64,000 nt of DNA from Devosia sp. Root436. Its GTDB lineage: Bacteria; Pseudomonadota; Alphaproteobacteria; Rhizobiales; Devosiaceae. The DNA lies in the NCBI RefSeq assembly GCF_001426345.1, contig NZ_LMEM01000002.1, positions 1-64,000 of the forward strand, read 5' to 3'. Under the pieces are notes generated by a model. It was not told where the DNA came from, ran no database searches, and was given only the letters and a program-made list of their open reading frames with translations. Both the position numbers and the translations under genes were made by a program. Shown one piece after another: positions 1 to 9,163 of the stretch (its first letter is position 1; every line of letters starts with the position of its first letter).

Positions 1-122
1 AATCGATCCGACACCGCAGCCGCGATCTGGGTCGCCATCCAGATCGCGGCATCCAAAAGGATGGCACGAGCTAACCACAAAGCGCTAATACAAGGGCTAC
101 TTATAGCTCGGCGTTCCAGTAG

Positions 123-167
123 CCTCATGGTGAGGTGCGAGCTCTTCGCGAGCCTCGAACCACGAGG
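123..167 (+). repeat. 45-base intergenic repeat, copy 1
   Basis: This stretch is identical over 45 bases to 22246-22290 and similar, in inverted orientation, to 22173-22219. It holds short internal inverted repeats (CCTCATGGTGAGG and CCTCG...CGAGG). It lies just downstream of the ccm operon, in the otherwise featureless first 181 bases. No protein coding is apparent. It behaves like a dispersed non-coding repeat. Confidence 0.7.
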
Positions 168-181
168 GCGTGGCAGAATGC

Positions 182-622
182 CTACTCCAACTCTTCCAGC
201 GCCGCCTGTTCTTCCGCGCTCAACCCAGCCTCTACCGCCCGGCGTCTGCGGCCGACCACCAACAGCGTGCCCAACCCAATCAGCAACAGTCCAGGCGCCG
301 CAATCCACAGCAGGATGGTGTGGCTGTTCACCCGCGGATTGAGCAGCACATATTCGCCGTAGCGATCCACCAGATATTGCCGCACCGCCTCGTCGCTGTC
401 CCCCGCCAACAGCCGCTCGCGCACCAGCACGCGCAGGTCTTTCGCCAGGTCCGCATCGCTGTCGTCGATGGACTGGTTCTGGCACACGAGGCATCTGAGG
501 CCCGCCGAAATATCGCGGGCCCGTTGCTCCAATACCGGGTCATCAAGCACTTCGTCCGGGCTCAGCGCCATGACTGGCGTCACGAGGCAAAGGGCCAGCA
601 GGAGCGCGCGGAGCCAGATCAT
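182..622 (-). CDS. ccmH: Cytochrome c maturation protein CcmH (CycL)
   Basis: This 146-residue membrane-anchored thiol oxidoreductase reduces apocytochrome c heme-binding cysteines during c-type cytochrome assembly on the periplasmic face. A signal peptide or anchor occupies residues 1-20. The redox motif LRCLVCQNQ (Cys44, Cys47) follows, and a transmembrane helix lies near residues 102-124. It is the last gene of ccmI-E-F-H; its ATG overlaps the ccmF stop as ATGA, so translation is probably coupled. The short form, without a TPR domain, is usual in alphaproteobacteria, where CcmI carries the TPR part. Nothing appears odd. Confidence 0.95.
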   Translation of the reverse strand: MIWLRALLLALCLVTPVMALSPDEVLDDPVLEQRARDISAGLRCLVCQNQSIDDSDADLAKDLRVLVRERLLAGDSDEAVRQYLVDRYGEYVLLNPRVNSHTILLWIAAPGLLLIGLGTLLVVGRRRRAVEAGLSAEEQAALEELE

Positions 623-2589
623 TCGGCGGCCTGCGGCGCGGATTTGGCGCGGCGCGGCGCGCCAACCCGCAGTTTGCGATCGGTGAGCGACAAAAGCCCA
701 GCGCAGGCCATGAGGATGGCGCCCAGCCAGATCAGGGTGATGTAGGGCTTGTGCCAGATGCGGACGACATGGGTCTCGTCCAGCGGCTCGCCGAGCTGGA
801 GATAGAGCTGGGAGAAGCCATAGGTCTCGATGGCCGCTTCGGTGGTCGGCATGCCTGATGCCACATAGGTCCGGCGGTCGGCCAGCATCTGGCGCGTGCT
901 GCCATCGGGCGCGGTGACAGTGAAACGGCCCTCGTCGGAGAGGTAGTTCGGCCCCTGCACGGCCTCGAAGCTGTCGAAGGCGATGTTATAGCCGGACAGT
1001 TCGGTGCTTTCGCCCGGATTGAGCGTGGTGACCCGTTCGGTCTCCCAGGCCGAGGTGGCGACGATGCCGAGCACGGTGATGCCGATGCCGAAATGGGCGA
1101 TGGCGGTGGACCAGGCCGAGCGCGGCAAGCCGATCAGCCTGCGGCCGCTTTCGGCCAGCGGGATGCGGCCGAGCTTGCTGCGGTCGACCAGTTCGGCGAT
1201 GGCGCCGAACGCCACCCAGAAGCCGAGCAGCAGGCCGAGCGGGGCAAGCGAAATGGTGATGCCGCTAAGCGCGGAAATCAGAATAGTGGCAAACAGCGCC
1301 AGGGCGGCTGCGCCGATCAGCCTTTGCGCCGCACCGACGATATCGGCGCGCTTCCAGGCCAGCAGTGGTCCGAAAGGGAGCACCAGCAGCAGCGGCGCCA
1401 TCAGCGTGCCGAAGGTGAGATTGAAGAAGGGCGCGCCGACCGAAATGGTGGTGCCGGCCAGTGCGTCGAGCAGCAGCGGATAAAGCGTGCCGACCAGCAC
1501 CGCGCCGACCGATGTGGCCAGGAACAGGTTGTTGAGGATCAGCGCGCCCTCGCGACTGACCGGCGCAAACAGCCCGCCTTGCCGCAATGTCGAGGCGCGG
1601 AAGGCAAAGAGCGCGAAGGCGCCGCCGATGACCAGCGCCAAAAGCGTCAGGATGACCAGCCCGCGCGTCGGATCGCTGGCAAAGGTATGGACCGAGGTCA
1701 GGATGCCCGACCGCACCAGGAAGGTGCCGAGCAGTGACAGGGAAAAGGTGATGATTGAGAGGAAGATCGTCCAGATTTTCAGCGCATTGCGCTTTTCCAT
1801 CACCAGCGCCGAATGGAGCAAAGCCGTGCCGGCCAACCACGGCATGAAGCTGGCATTTTCCACCGGGTCCCAGAACCACCAGCCGCCCCAGCCGAGCTCG
1901 TAATAGGCCCAGTAGGAGCCCATGGCGATGCCCAGCGTGAGGAAGGTCCAGCTCAGCATGGTCCAGGGCCGCACCCAACGCGCCCAGGCCTGGTCGATAC
2001 GCCCCGAGACCAAAGCAGCGATGGCAAAGGAGAAACAGATCGAGAAGCCGACATAGCCCGCGTAAAGCAGCGGCGGATGGATGGCGAGGCCGATATCCTG
2101 CAGCACCGGATTGAGATCGTTGCCTTCAAGCGGCGCCGGAATGAGCCGGGCAAAGGGGTTCGAGGTGAAGATGGTGAAGCCGGCAAAGGCCGCCGTCAGC
2201 AGGCTCTGCGTCGCCAGCACCAGCGCCAGCAGGTCATTGGGCAGCCGGCGGCCGAAGGTGGCGACCATGGCCCCGAAGGCCACGAGGATGAAAATCCAGA
2301 GGACCATCGAGCCCTCGTGATTGCCCCAGACGCCCGAAATCTTGAAGATCAGGGGCTTGAGCGAATGCGAATTGTTGGCCGCCAGCAGCAGGCTGAAATC
2401 GGAGCTGACGAAGGCCTGGATCAGCGCCGCAAAGGCAACCGCGACGAGGATGAACTGCAGCACCGCACCCTGGCTCAGCACCAGCGCGATGCGCTGCCCC
2501 GACCGCCAGAAGGCAAAGCCGCCCACCGCCGAAACCGCGGCAATGGCAAAGGCGAGGATAAGGGCGAAATGGCCGAGTTCGATGCTCAT
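619..2589 (-). CDS. ccmF: Heme lyase subunit CcmF (CycK)
   Basis: This 656-residue polytopic membrane protein takes heme from holo-CcmE and, with CcmH and CcmI, ligates it to apocytochrome c. It shows many hydrophobic helices and the tryptophan-rich WWD heme-handling motif ([15 protein letters not shown]). The length is normal for the family. The ATG at 2589 is chosen because it overlaps the ccmE stop (ATGA); a start four codons earlier is possible. The 3' end overlaps ccmH in the same way, so this is a tightly coupled operon. Confidence 0.95.
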   Translation of the reverse strand: MSIELGHFALILAFAIAAVSAVGGFAFWRSGQRIALVLSQGAVLQFILVAVAFAALIQAFVSSDFSLLLAANNSHSLKPLIFKISGVWGNHEGSMVLWIFILVAFGAMVATFGRRLPNDLLALVLATQSLLTAAFAGFTIFTSNPFARLIPAPLEGNDLNPVLQDIGLAIHPPLLYAGYVGFSICFSFAIAALVSGRIDQAWARWVRPWTMLSWTFLTLGIAMGSYWAYYELGWGGWWFWDPVENASFMPWLAGTALLHSALVMEKRNALKIWTIFLSIITFSLSLLGTFLVRSGILTSVHTFASDPTRGLVILTLLALVIGGAFALFAFRASTLRQGGLFAPVSREGALILNNLFLATSVGAVLVGTLYPLLLDALAGTTISVGAPFFNLTFGTLMAPLLLVLPFGPLLAWKRADIVGAAQRLIGAAALALFATILISALSGITISLAPLGLLLGFWVAFGAIAELVDRSKLGRIPLAESGRRLIGLPRSAWSTAIAHFGIGITVLGIVATSAWETERVTTLNPGESTELSGYNIAFDSFEAVQGPNYLSDEGRFTVTAPDGSTRQMLADRRTYVASGMPTTEAAIETYGFSQLYLQLGEPLDETHVVRIWHKPYITLIWLGAILMACAGLLSLTDRKLRVGAPRRAKSAPQAAE

Positions 2590-3050
2590 TCCGGCCGCCA
2601 TTCGCCGCTGGCTTTCAGCGCGTCCACGACCTCTTTGGGGATATAATTCTCGTCATGCTTGGCCAGGACATTGGTGGCCATGAACGTGCCGTCCGGCCCC
2701 AGGCTTCCCTCGGCCACCACCCCCTGCCCTTCGCGGAACAGGTCGGGCAGGATGCCGGTATAGCGCGCGGCGATATCCCTGGCCCCATCGGTGACGGTAA
2801 AGCTGTTGTCCTGCCCCTGGCGGACCCACGAGCCATCCTTGACCAGCCCGCCCAGGCGGATCGGCGTGCCCACGGCAACCTCGCGGGCGGCGATGTCTGA
2901 TGGCGAATAGAAGAAGACGATCTGGTCGCGCAAAGCCACCAGCACCAAGGTCGTCGCCAGCGCGACCACCACGGCGAGGCCGGCAATGACGGCGAGCCGC
3001 TTCTGCTTGCGCGACCAGCCCTGCTTGCGGATGGCTGATGGCATGGTCAT
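2586..3050 (-). CDS. ccmE: Periplasmic heme chaperone CcmE (CycJ)
   Basis: This 154-residue chaperone binds heme covalently in the periplasm and hands it to CcmF. An N-terminal anchor helix spans about residues 19-41, followed by an OB-fold domain and the heme-attachment motif KHDENY with His132 and Tyr136. The ATG overlaps the ccmI stop (ATGA at 3050), which decides the start; a second ATG two codons later is possible. Length and motif are canonical. Confidence 0.95.
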   Translation of the reverse strand: MTMPSAIRKQGWSRKQKRLAVIAGLAVVVALATTLVLVALRDQIVFFYSPSDIAAREVAVGTPIRLGGLVKDGSWVRQGQDNSFTVTDGARDIAARYTGILPDLFREGQGVVAEGSLGPDGTFMATNVLAKHDENYIPKEVVDALKASGEWRPE

Positions 3051-4132
3051 GGCTGCGCTCCGTTGAGGGTGAGGCCGGCGCCCAGCGCCAGCGTGTCGAG
3101 ATCGCCCCGGTCGAAAGCCTGCGGATAGGCCGCCACGGCATCGTCATAGGCCGCCTGCGCGCTGCCGGTATCGTCCAGCACCAGATAGGCGCGCACGAGC
3201 TGCGTCCATTCCTCGATGCTGCCGCCCTGGGTGTCGAGCCGCTCGGCCAGGCCGCCGACCATCTGGCCGATCATCTCGGATTCCTGCGCATTGGCCGGCG
3301 CAACGCCGCCATTCTGGGCCACGGCAAGTCCCTGCTGCGCCGCCGGCAGCCAGGGCTCGTCGCCCTTGGACAGAGCCAGCGCCGCCTGCCAGGCCTCCGC
3401 GGCGGCAGGATAATCCCCGGCGCGGGTGAGTTCGGCGGCGATATAGAGCCGCGACAGCACATGATTGGGGTCCGATGCCGCCGCGGCCCGCAACAGGTCC
3501 ATGGCTTCTGCCGAACCGGCCCCATCAGCGCCCAGCATCAGCGCTTCGGCGAGGCTGGTCTGCAGGTCCGCCGTCGGCTCGCCCAGTTCCATCATCCGGC
3601 GATAGGCGCGCGCCGCATCGGCATAGCGGCCCATTTCGAGATAGGCCGGGGCGATGACGGTCCAGCCGCGCAAATCGTCGGGATTGGCGGTGAGCTGTGC
3701 CTCGATGCGGGCAATGGCGGTTTCGAGGTCGATCTGCTGGGCCGCGGCGTCGCTGCGGCCGGCCAGCGGCTGGCTCGGCAGGTCCGGGCTGCCCAGCACT
3801 GCATAAAGCCCCAGCGCCAGCACGGCAACGCCGGCCAGGCCTGCCAGCAGCGGCGCTTGGCCAAGACCATGCGGGGTGGCGGTGGCTCGGCCGGCCTCGG
3901 CCTTGAGACGCAGGATTTCGCGCGCCAGCTCGCCCCGCGCCGCTATCGCCTCGGGCTCGCCCAGCTTGCCGGCAGCGACGTCGGCGTCGATCCCTGCCAG
4001 CACGAGGCGAAAATGGCTGTTGGCATCGTCCAATTCGGGGACTGCCGCGTTGACCGCATGCTGGCCCGCTGCGTAAAAAAGTGCAGCGCATGCAATGGCG
4101 GTAACAGCGATGGCGATGAACCAGAAAAGCAT
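3047..4132 (-). CDS. ccmI: Cytochrome c biogenesis factor CcmI (CycH)
   Basis: This protein of about 361 residues is a membrane-anchored TPR protein that binds apocytochrome c and presents it to CcmF/CcmH. It starts with a transmembrane helix (MLFWFIAIAVTAIA), has a second helix about 100 residues later, then TPR-like helical repeats (AYLEMGRYADAARAYRR). It is the first gene of ccmIEFH. The start at 4132 matches the usual CcmI start; an ATG at 4147 is equally open and the frame stays open to 4249. It is transcribed divergently from the flavoprotein gene at 4256, so the roughly 120 bases between them must hold both promoters. I see no clear consensus there. Confidence 0.9.
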   Translation of the reverse strand: MLFWFIAIAVTAIACAALFYAAGQHAVNAAVPELDDANSHFRLVLAGIDADVAAGKLGEPEAIAARGELAREILRLKAEAGRATATPHGLGQAPLLAGLAGVAVLALGLYAVLGSPDLPSQPLAGRSDAAAQQIDLETAIARIEAQLTANPDDLRGWTVIAPAYLEMGRYADAARAYRRMMELGEPTADLQTSLAEALMLGADGAGSAEAMDLLRAAAASDPNHVLSRLYIAAELTRAGDYPAAAEAWQAALALSKGDEPWLPAAQQGLAVAQNGGVAPANAQESEMIGQMVGGLAERLDTQGGSIEEWTQLVRAYLVLDDTGSAQAAYDDAVAAYPQAFDRGDLDTLALGAGLTLNGAQP

Positions 4133-4255
4133 GGGGCCTGGACGCATAACGCCGGTACGCGGCAAGATGAGGCCATCTATAAGCCCAATGTGGCGAAAAA
4201 CCACCAAAACACGAGATCGTGGGGCGGACGCATTGCCACAGGCGCGCATTGCCGC

Positions 4256-5320
4256 ATGAGTGAGACCCGTGTCGATTTTGTCATTATCGGATCGACGCCC
4301 CTTGCGCGGCTGGTCGCAGGATTGCTGGCGTCAGCGCATGGCAAAAGCGTGGTGTTTTCCGGCGAGAGCCAGTCGGGCTACCGCCTGCCGCGCGCCATCG
4401 ACCTGTCGGTCGCCCCAATCACCCGCCCAGAAAGCTGGGCCCTGCTCAAGGCCGGCCTGCCCGAAGCGCTGAAGCTGCTGTCGCGCATCGGCGGACGCGG
4501 CGCCTGGTCGCGCGTCGATCCGATCTTCTTTTCCGAAACTCCTGCTGGCAAGGAGGCCCTGGCCCATATTCGCCACATGGCGCTGGCCTTCGGCCATGCG
4601 GCCGAACTGGTGCCGGCCAGCGCCATCGGTCCCGGTCGCAGTGGTCTGCTACTGCGCGATGCGGTGCTGCTGCATCGGCCGACGCTGGAAGCCGGCCTCG
4701 ATCGATGGCTGGACCTGCAAGGGGTGCGCCGCTGCCGCGAGGACGAGACGCTGACGGTGCGCAGCGATGGCAGCGCGGAACTGGCAAGCGGCGAGGACCG
4801 CATCGAGATCGGCCAGGCCGTGCTGGCCGACGATGCCGCTGTCATCGACCATGTCCCTGCTTCGCTATGGCCCGCTCTGCTCACCCGCCGCGTGACGAGC
4901 ACGATCTTTACCGAACCGACACGCCCCATCGCCGCATCGGTAATGCACCGGCTCGATACCGGCCTGACGCTGGTGCAGCAGGCCGGGCGCGGCATCGCCG
5001 CCATCGGACCGGGCGCCATCGACCCCTTCGCCGCGGCGCTTGGAACCTTGCTGGGCAGGGAGCGCGAATTCCGGCAGGCGGGCCAATCAAGCTACGAGGC
5101 GCTGGCTACCTCGGATGCCGCGCCGGCCGTGGGCCGGCTACGCGGCAGCGGACCCGACATATTGGCGGGCCTCGGCCCCAGCGGTGCCTTTCTGGCGCCG
5201 GCCATCGCGCGCTGGCTTTGCGGCATGGCCGATCCCGCCGAAAGCGCCTGGCTCGGCGCGCGGCTGGTGGACCGCAAGGCGGCAGCATCGCCCGTCGCCG
5301 AATATGGATGGGCCGCATGA
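4256..5320 (+). CDS. FAD-dependent oxidoreductase, DAO/SoxB-like, divergent
   Basis: This 354-residue protein looks like a member of the D-amino-acid/sarcosine oxidase flavoprotein superfamily. It has an N-terminal beta-alpha-beta start (VDFVIIGSTPLARLVAG) and a C-terminal segment ending in GLGPSGAFLAPAIARWL, typical of DAO enzymes. The dinucleotide-binding glycine pattern is degenerate (G-S-T-P-L-A instead of GxGxxG), so FAD binding is uncertain. It overlaps the next gene, a SoxA-like protein, as ATGA, which suggests a two-subunit complex like heteromeric sarcosine oxidase or hydrogen cyanide synthase. The substrate is unknown. It is oriented away from the ccm operon. Confidence 0.7.
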   Translation: MSETRVDFVIIGSTPLARLVAGLLASAHGKSVVFSGESQSGYRLPRAIDLSVAPITRPESWALLKAGLPEALKLLSRIGGRGAWSRVDPIFFSETPAGKEALAHIRHMALAFGHAAELVPASAIGPGRSGLLLRDAVLLHRPTLEAGLDRWLDLQGVRRCREDETLTVRSDGSAELASGEDRIEIGQAVLADDAAVIDHVPASLWPALLTRRVTSTIFTEPTRPIAASVMHRLDTGLTLVQQAGRGIAAIGPGAIDPFAAALGTLLGREREFRQAGQSSYEALATSDAAPAVGRLRGSGPDILAGLGPSGAFLAPAIARWLCGMADPAESAWLGARLVDRKAAASPVAEYGWAA

Positions 5321-7308
5321 CAAGCCAGCCCGGCCGCCTCGGCATCGCGCATCAGCACCATCTGCAGGGCAGCGCCATAGATCGGAACCGCCCGCTGCAA
5401 TTCCGGCTGGATGGCCGGATCGTTTCCGGCTTTGCCGGCGATACCGTGCTCAGCGCCGCGCTGGCCTCGGGCATCGATGCCGCGGGACGGCGCGACGGGG
5501 CGGCGCTGGCGCTCTCGGCGCGGCATGCCCCGGCCATTACCTTCGCGGCATTGGCGGGCGATCATCAGCGCGCCCTGCCGATGGAACGGACGCTCGCCAC
5601 TGACGGCGCCGACTATCTCACCACCGCACAAAAGCTCGGGGGCAATATCCTTGCGCGCCTGCTGCGGCGCGGCGGCCGCTCGCTCGATATCGACCTCGAC
5701 CGCCCCGATGCGCTGGCGCGGCCCTGGCTGGGCATGCCGGCGGCGCCGGGCCCCGAGGCCGATCTGGTCGTGATCGGGGGCGGCGTTGCCGGCCTTTCAG
5801 CTGCCCTGGCCGGTGCCAGGCGCGGCCTGCGCGTGGTTCTGGCCGAGGCCGCGCCGCTGCTGGGCGGCAAGGCCCGCCTGTTCGGCACGCAGGAAGGCGA
5901 GGAAACGCCCGACGCGGCCATTGCGCGCCTCGTTGCCGCCATCGCCAAGTCAGACGCCATCACCGTGCTGACCGCGGCCGAAGCCTTCGCCCTGCGTCCG
6001 GGCGCGGTGCGGCTGCATCATGTCGAAATGCCCGGCGGCACGCCAACCGGGCGGGTCATCGACATACATGCGCCCCATATCGTGCTGGCCACCGGGGCGC
6101 TGGAGCGCCTGCCGCTGTTTCCGGGCAACCGCCTGCCCGGCGTCATCGGCGCGCTCGATGCGTTCGAACTCGCGCAGCTTTACGGGCTGTGGCCGGGCTG
6201 GTCGGCCCTCGTCGCCACCAGCAGCAGCCCGGCTTACCGGCTGGCCATGCTGGTCACCGATGCCGGCATCACCGTGCCGCGCATCTTGGACTCACGGCCG
6301 CATCCGCAGTCGCGTTTCATCGAATTCTCCAAGGCCTATGGCATCACCCTGGCAGCAGGGACCATCGTCGCGTCGGCCGCGCCGGCGATCCGGGGCAATG
6401 GCATCGTGGCCATGCCGAAATTGTCGATGGATGGCTTTTCGCGCGCCGAGCCGCCATTGACGGTCGACCGGCTGGTGGTCTGCGGCGGCTGGCAGCCGGA
6501 CCTGACATTGTGGCACATGGCCGGCGGGGAAAGCGCGTGGAATGCGGGCGGGACGCGCCTCGAAGGGCGCGGCGGCCCGGCGGGAACGGTCCTGGCCGGC
6601 AGTGCCGCCGGTTGGGTGAGCCGCAGCGCCTGCCTCGCCAGCGGCAGCGATGCCGTCGATGTATTGCTCGGCCGCCAGCGGCGGCTGGTCGAGGACCGGC
6701 TGATCGATCCGATCTACGAGACGCCCGATGCCCCCGCTTGGGTGGGCGACGAGCCCGACGAGGCGTCCCAGCCCGTCTTTCTCGATGGTGGCTGGCGCCA
6801 CATCCAGCGCCCGCGCCGCGTCGCGTCGCGCTGGCCAGCCTGGTTGCCCTTCGCACCGAGGCCGCCCGGATGGTCCCTCGCCGATACGCCGCAGCCGCTT
6901 GATATCGCCGATATCGCCGCCGGTGTGCAACTGGGCGCCATCCCTGCGGCCAGCGCCGGCATCGTGGCGCAGGAGCGCGTCGCCATGGTGGCAATCGAGA
7001 GCGACCAGGACGATGAAAGCCGGCGCTTAGCCAGCCCCCTGCCCTTGCCGCCATCCTATCTGGCCGCACGCTATGCCGGCGCGGCGCTCTGGCTGGTCGT
7101 GCCCGACGACGCGCGAATGCTCGATGTCGGCGCGCTGATCCATGCCAATGCCGATACGACCGATCCGCTCAAGGCCATCGGCGTCGTGGTCCGGATCGTC
7201 AATGGCAAGGCGGTCGCCCTCGTGGCGGGCAGCGCCGGCCAGACCGCCAGCGTGCACGAACCAGGCCGGGCCGTCGGCATCAGGCTGGTGGAACCTTACC
7301 GGGCCTAG
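5317..7308 (+). CDS. Sarcosine oxidase alpha-like flavoprotein, shortened
   Basis: This 663-residue protein has an N-terminal ferredoxin-like domain as in SoxA (RPLQFRLDGRIVSGFAG, about residues 25-110) without iron-sulfur cysteines. An FAD-binding Rossmann domain follows (VVIGGGVAGLSAALAGARRG, about 151-175), then a degenerate second nucleotide-binding region (ATSSSPAYRLAMLV). Classical SoxA is about 1000 residues with a complete C-terminal folate-binding GcvT domain. Here only the last ~90 residues resemble the GcvT C-terminal part, so folate-coupled formaldehyde capture is unlikely. It is coupled to the DAO-like gene upstream by an ATGA overlap. Its TAG stop overlaps the stop of the convergent gene. 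Confidence 0.75.
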   Translation: MTSQPGRLGIAHQHHLQGSAIDRNRPLQFRLDGRIVSGFAGDTVLSAALASGIDAAGRRDGAALALSARHAPAITFAALAGDHQRALPMERTLATDGADYLTTAQKLGGNILARLLRRGGRSLDIDLDRPDALARPWLGMPAAPGPEADLVVIGGGVAGLSAALAGARRGLRVVLAEAAPLLGGKARLFGTQEGEETPDAAIARLVAAIAKSDAITVLTAAEAFALRPGAVRLHHVEMPGGTPTGRVIDIHAPHIVLATGALERLPLFPGNRLPGVIGALDAFELAQLYGLWPGWSALVATSSSPAYRLAMLVTDAGITVPRILDSRPHPQSRFIEFSKAYGITLAAGTIVASAAPAIRGNGIVAMPKLSMDGFSRAEPPLTVDRLVVCGGWQPDLTLWHMAGGESAWNAGGTRLEGRGGPAGTVLAGSAAGWVSRSACLASGSDAVDVLLGRQRRLVEDRLIDPIYETPDAPAWVGDEPDEASQPVFLDGGWRHIQRPRRVASRWPAWLPFAPRPPGWSLADTPQPLDIADIAAGVQLGAIPAASAGIVAQERVAMVAIESDQDDESRRLASPLPLPPSYLAARYAGAALWLVVPDDARMLDVGALIHANADTTDPLKAIGVVVRIVNGKAVALVAGSAGQTASVHEPGRAVGIRLVEPYRA

Positions 7309-8513
7309 CTGCGGCGCTCGGCAGCGGCGCGGGCGCGCTTCAGCGTTTCGGCATATTCGGGATTGAAGCGGACTTCGGCCATCTTGATGCCGGCATCGAG
7401 CCGGGCACCGATCACCGGATCGGCCGGATGCTGCCGGATCAAATCGAGATTACGCTGCAGATGGACTTCCAGCGCCTGGCCCGTCTGGCTCCAGGCCTGC
7501 TCGAACAAAGCGTTCAGCGCCAGCGAGTCGCGGCATTCGCGGATGGTCGCCAGCAGGTAGACGCCATTGATGGCGGCGAGGATCCGGTCATTGTCGAGCC
7601 GGTCGCTGCCTTCGCGGCCGCGGCGCATGGCCTGATTGATGTCGGCGACCACGTCGCGCAAGCGCGGCTCGATACGGTCCGATACCTGCTTGGTGATGGC
7701 CGACAACACCATGGCCCAGCGGCTGCCGCGGGCAAATTCAATATAGCCGCCCAGCGACCGCACCAGCCGGTGGAAGCGCTCGAGGCTGCGGCAGACGAGG
7801 TCGATATCGGCAAAGGCGCCCATCGGCTGCAAAATATGAATCTGGTTCTGCGCATGCGCCAGGATGGCGTCGATCACCGGGCTGAAGCCCATGCGAATCA
7901 CGGCAACCTCTGTGGCATTGCCCGAAAGCTTGATGATGGTGGTGATAAGCCGCGTCGGATTGGCGATTTGCCCAAGGGCGGCATGAAACAGCAGCGAAGC
8001 CAGCGCCGGGTCCTGCAGAGGCATGGATTGCAGCGCCACGCCGAGCGCGCCGTCTTCGCCTATGGCGTTGACGGCCTTGCCGAAAGCCTGCGCCTTGGCC
8101 AGCAAGGCCCGGCTGCGCAAGGCCATCATGATGGCCGGCAGGGCATCGCGGGCCTCGGTACTGCCGAGGGCGGCGCGCAGCCGCCGGTCCTTTTCCTGAT
8201 CCTTAGCGGCCGCGGCCAGCGCGTCCTTCATGCGGGTCAGCACGTCAGGCAGTACGACTTCGAGGTCTTTGGCCAGGAAATTGCCGTTGGCGATGCCATC
8301 GGCCGAGATCAGGTCGGGGCAGAGATCGCGGTAGACCCAGGTCCAGCCAGCCTCGGCATGCGCGCGCGAAACCGAGCCGGCAAAGGAAAACGGCACCGGA
8401 TCCTGCACCAGGATCACATCGATGACGCCGGCAAACGGACGGCCAGCGGCCCGGCCCGCCCGGCGGGGCGCGGCAGAGGCCGGCAATTCACTGTGGTTGG
8501 CGGCTTGAGACAT
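7305..8513 (-). CDS. Conserved hypothetical protein, function unknown
   Basis: This is a 402-residue soluble, mostly helical protein without signal peptide or membrane segments. I do not recognise a family. Its N-terminal region (FAGVIDVILVQDPVPFSFAG) precedes a long helical body. It stands alone: upstream is a ~120-base gap before the lipoprotein gene, and downstream it converges on the SoxA-like gene. The two TAG stop codons share bases 7306-7307. Base composition and codon use look like the neighbours. No function is offered. Confidence 0.7.
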   Translation of the reverse strand: MSQAANHSELPASAAPRRAGRAAGRPFAGVIDVILVQDPVPFSFAGSVSRAHAEAGWTWVYRDLCPDLISADGIANGNFLAKDLEVVLPDVLTRMKDALAAAAKDQEKDRRLRAALGSTEARDALPAIMMALRSRALLAKAQAFGKAVNAIGEDGALGVALQSMPLQDPALASLLFHAALGQIANPTRLITTIIKLSGNATEVAVIRMGFSPVIDAILAHAQNQIHILQPMGAFADIDLVCRSLERFHRLVRSLGGYIEFARGSRWAMVLSAITKQVSDRIEPRLRDVVADINQAMRRGREGSDRLDNDRILAAINGVYLLATIRECRDSLALNALFEQAWSQTGQALEVHLQRNLDLIRQHPADPVIGARLDAGIKMAEVRFNPEYAETLKRARAAAERRS

Positions 8514-8631
8514 CGACGCAGAGGGTTTGGAAAACGAGTTCGTCCCAAACCCTATAGCGCGTTGGTAAACAATCCTTATCCGGAAAGGTCGCGACCTTTA
8601 TCCTGGGCCGGCTGGAATCCGGGAACCTTTC

Positions 8632-9105
8632 TTAGGCGGCGCCCTGCACCACGGCCCAGTTGCCGTTCTGCTCGCGGCAGGCGGTGCCCTTTTTCACATA
8701 GTCCTGGCCATTGGCTTTGACGGTGTGGGTGAAGTCGCGGCAATCGAGATTGTTGACGCGGACATAGGGCCCCACTGCCACCGTACCGGTCGTGCCCTTG
8801 TCGCCGGCCCACTGGCGCGGCGCACCGGGGCGGCCGAACTGCAAGGCATAGAACTGGGCGCTGTTGGCCTCGGCCGAATCCTTGGCCGTCATGATCGCCA
8901 GCGCGGCCGGATCGACGAAGCCATTGGCGACGCTGGTGGTCAGCAAGGCCTGCTGGGTCGTCTGTGCCGGCGTCGCCACCAGCGGCTGCGGCGTTACGGG
9001 CGCCATCACCACCGGGGCCTGCGCCACCTGGGTCGGACCGGTACTGGCACAGCCGGCCAGGGTCAAAGCAAGCAGCGGCGCGGCGAATAGGGCGATGCGG
9101 TTCAT
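8632..9105 (-). CDS. Small outer-membrane lipoprotein, surface-antigen-like C-terminus
   Basis: This 157-residue protein begins with a lipoprotein signal peptide and lipobox (ALTLAGC, lipid-attached Cys about residue 18). A Pro/Ala/Gln-rich linker follows, then a compact C-terminal domain (VNNLDCRDFTHTVKANGQDY ... GTACREQNGNWAVV) of the kind found in 17-kDa rickettsial surface antigen relatives. The ATG at 9105 is chosen because it places the signal peptide at the N-terminus. It lies 58 bases downstream of the FeuQ-like kinase gene on the same strand and may be co-transcribed with it. The likely role is structural at the outer membrane. Confidence 0.75.
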   Translation of the reverse strand: MNRIALFAAPLLALTLAGCASTGPTQVAQAPVVMAPVTPQPLVATPAQTTQQALLTTSVANGFVDPAALAIMTAKDSAEANSAQFYALQFGRPGAPRQWAGDKGTTGTVAVGPYVRVNNLDCRDFTHTVKANGQDYVKKGTACREQNGNWAVVQGAA

Positions 9106-9163
9106 GTGCAATATCTCGTGGTCGTTGTAATGGCTCTTGTTGTCGTAATGCGGCGAAAGTGCG

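Noticed and set aside
3038-4255. Upstream extension of the DAO-like gene by about 400 codons
   Set aside because: This part lies antisense to ccmI and has no similarity to flavoproteins; the ATG at 4256 gives the right N-terminus.
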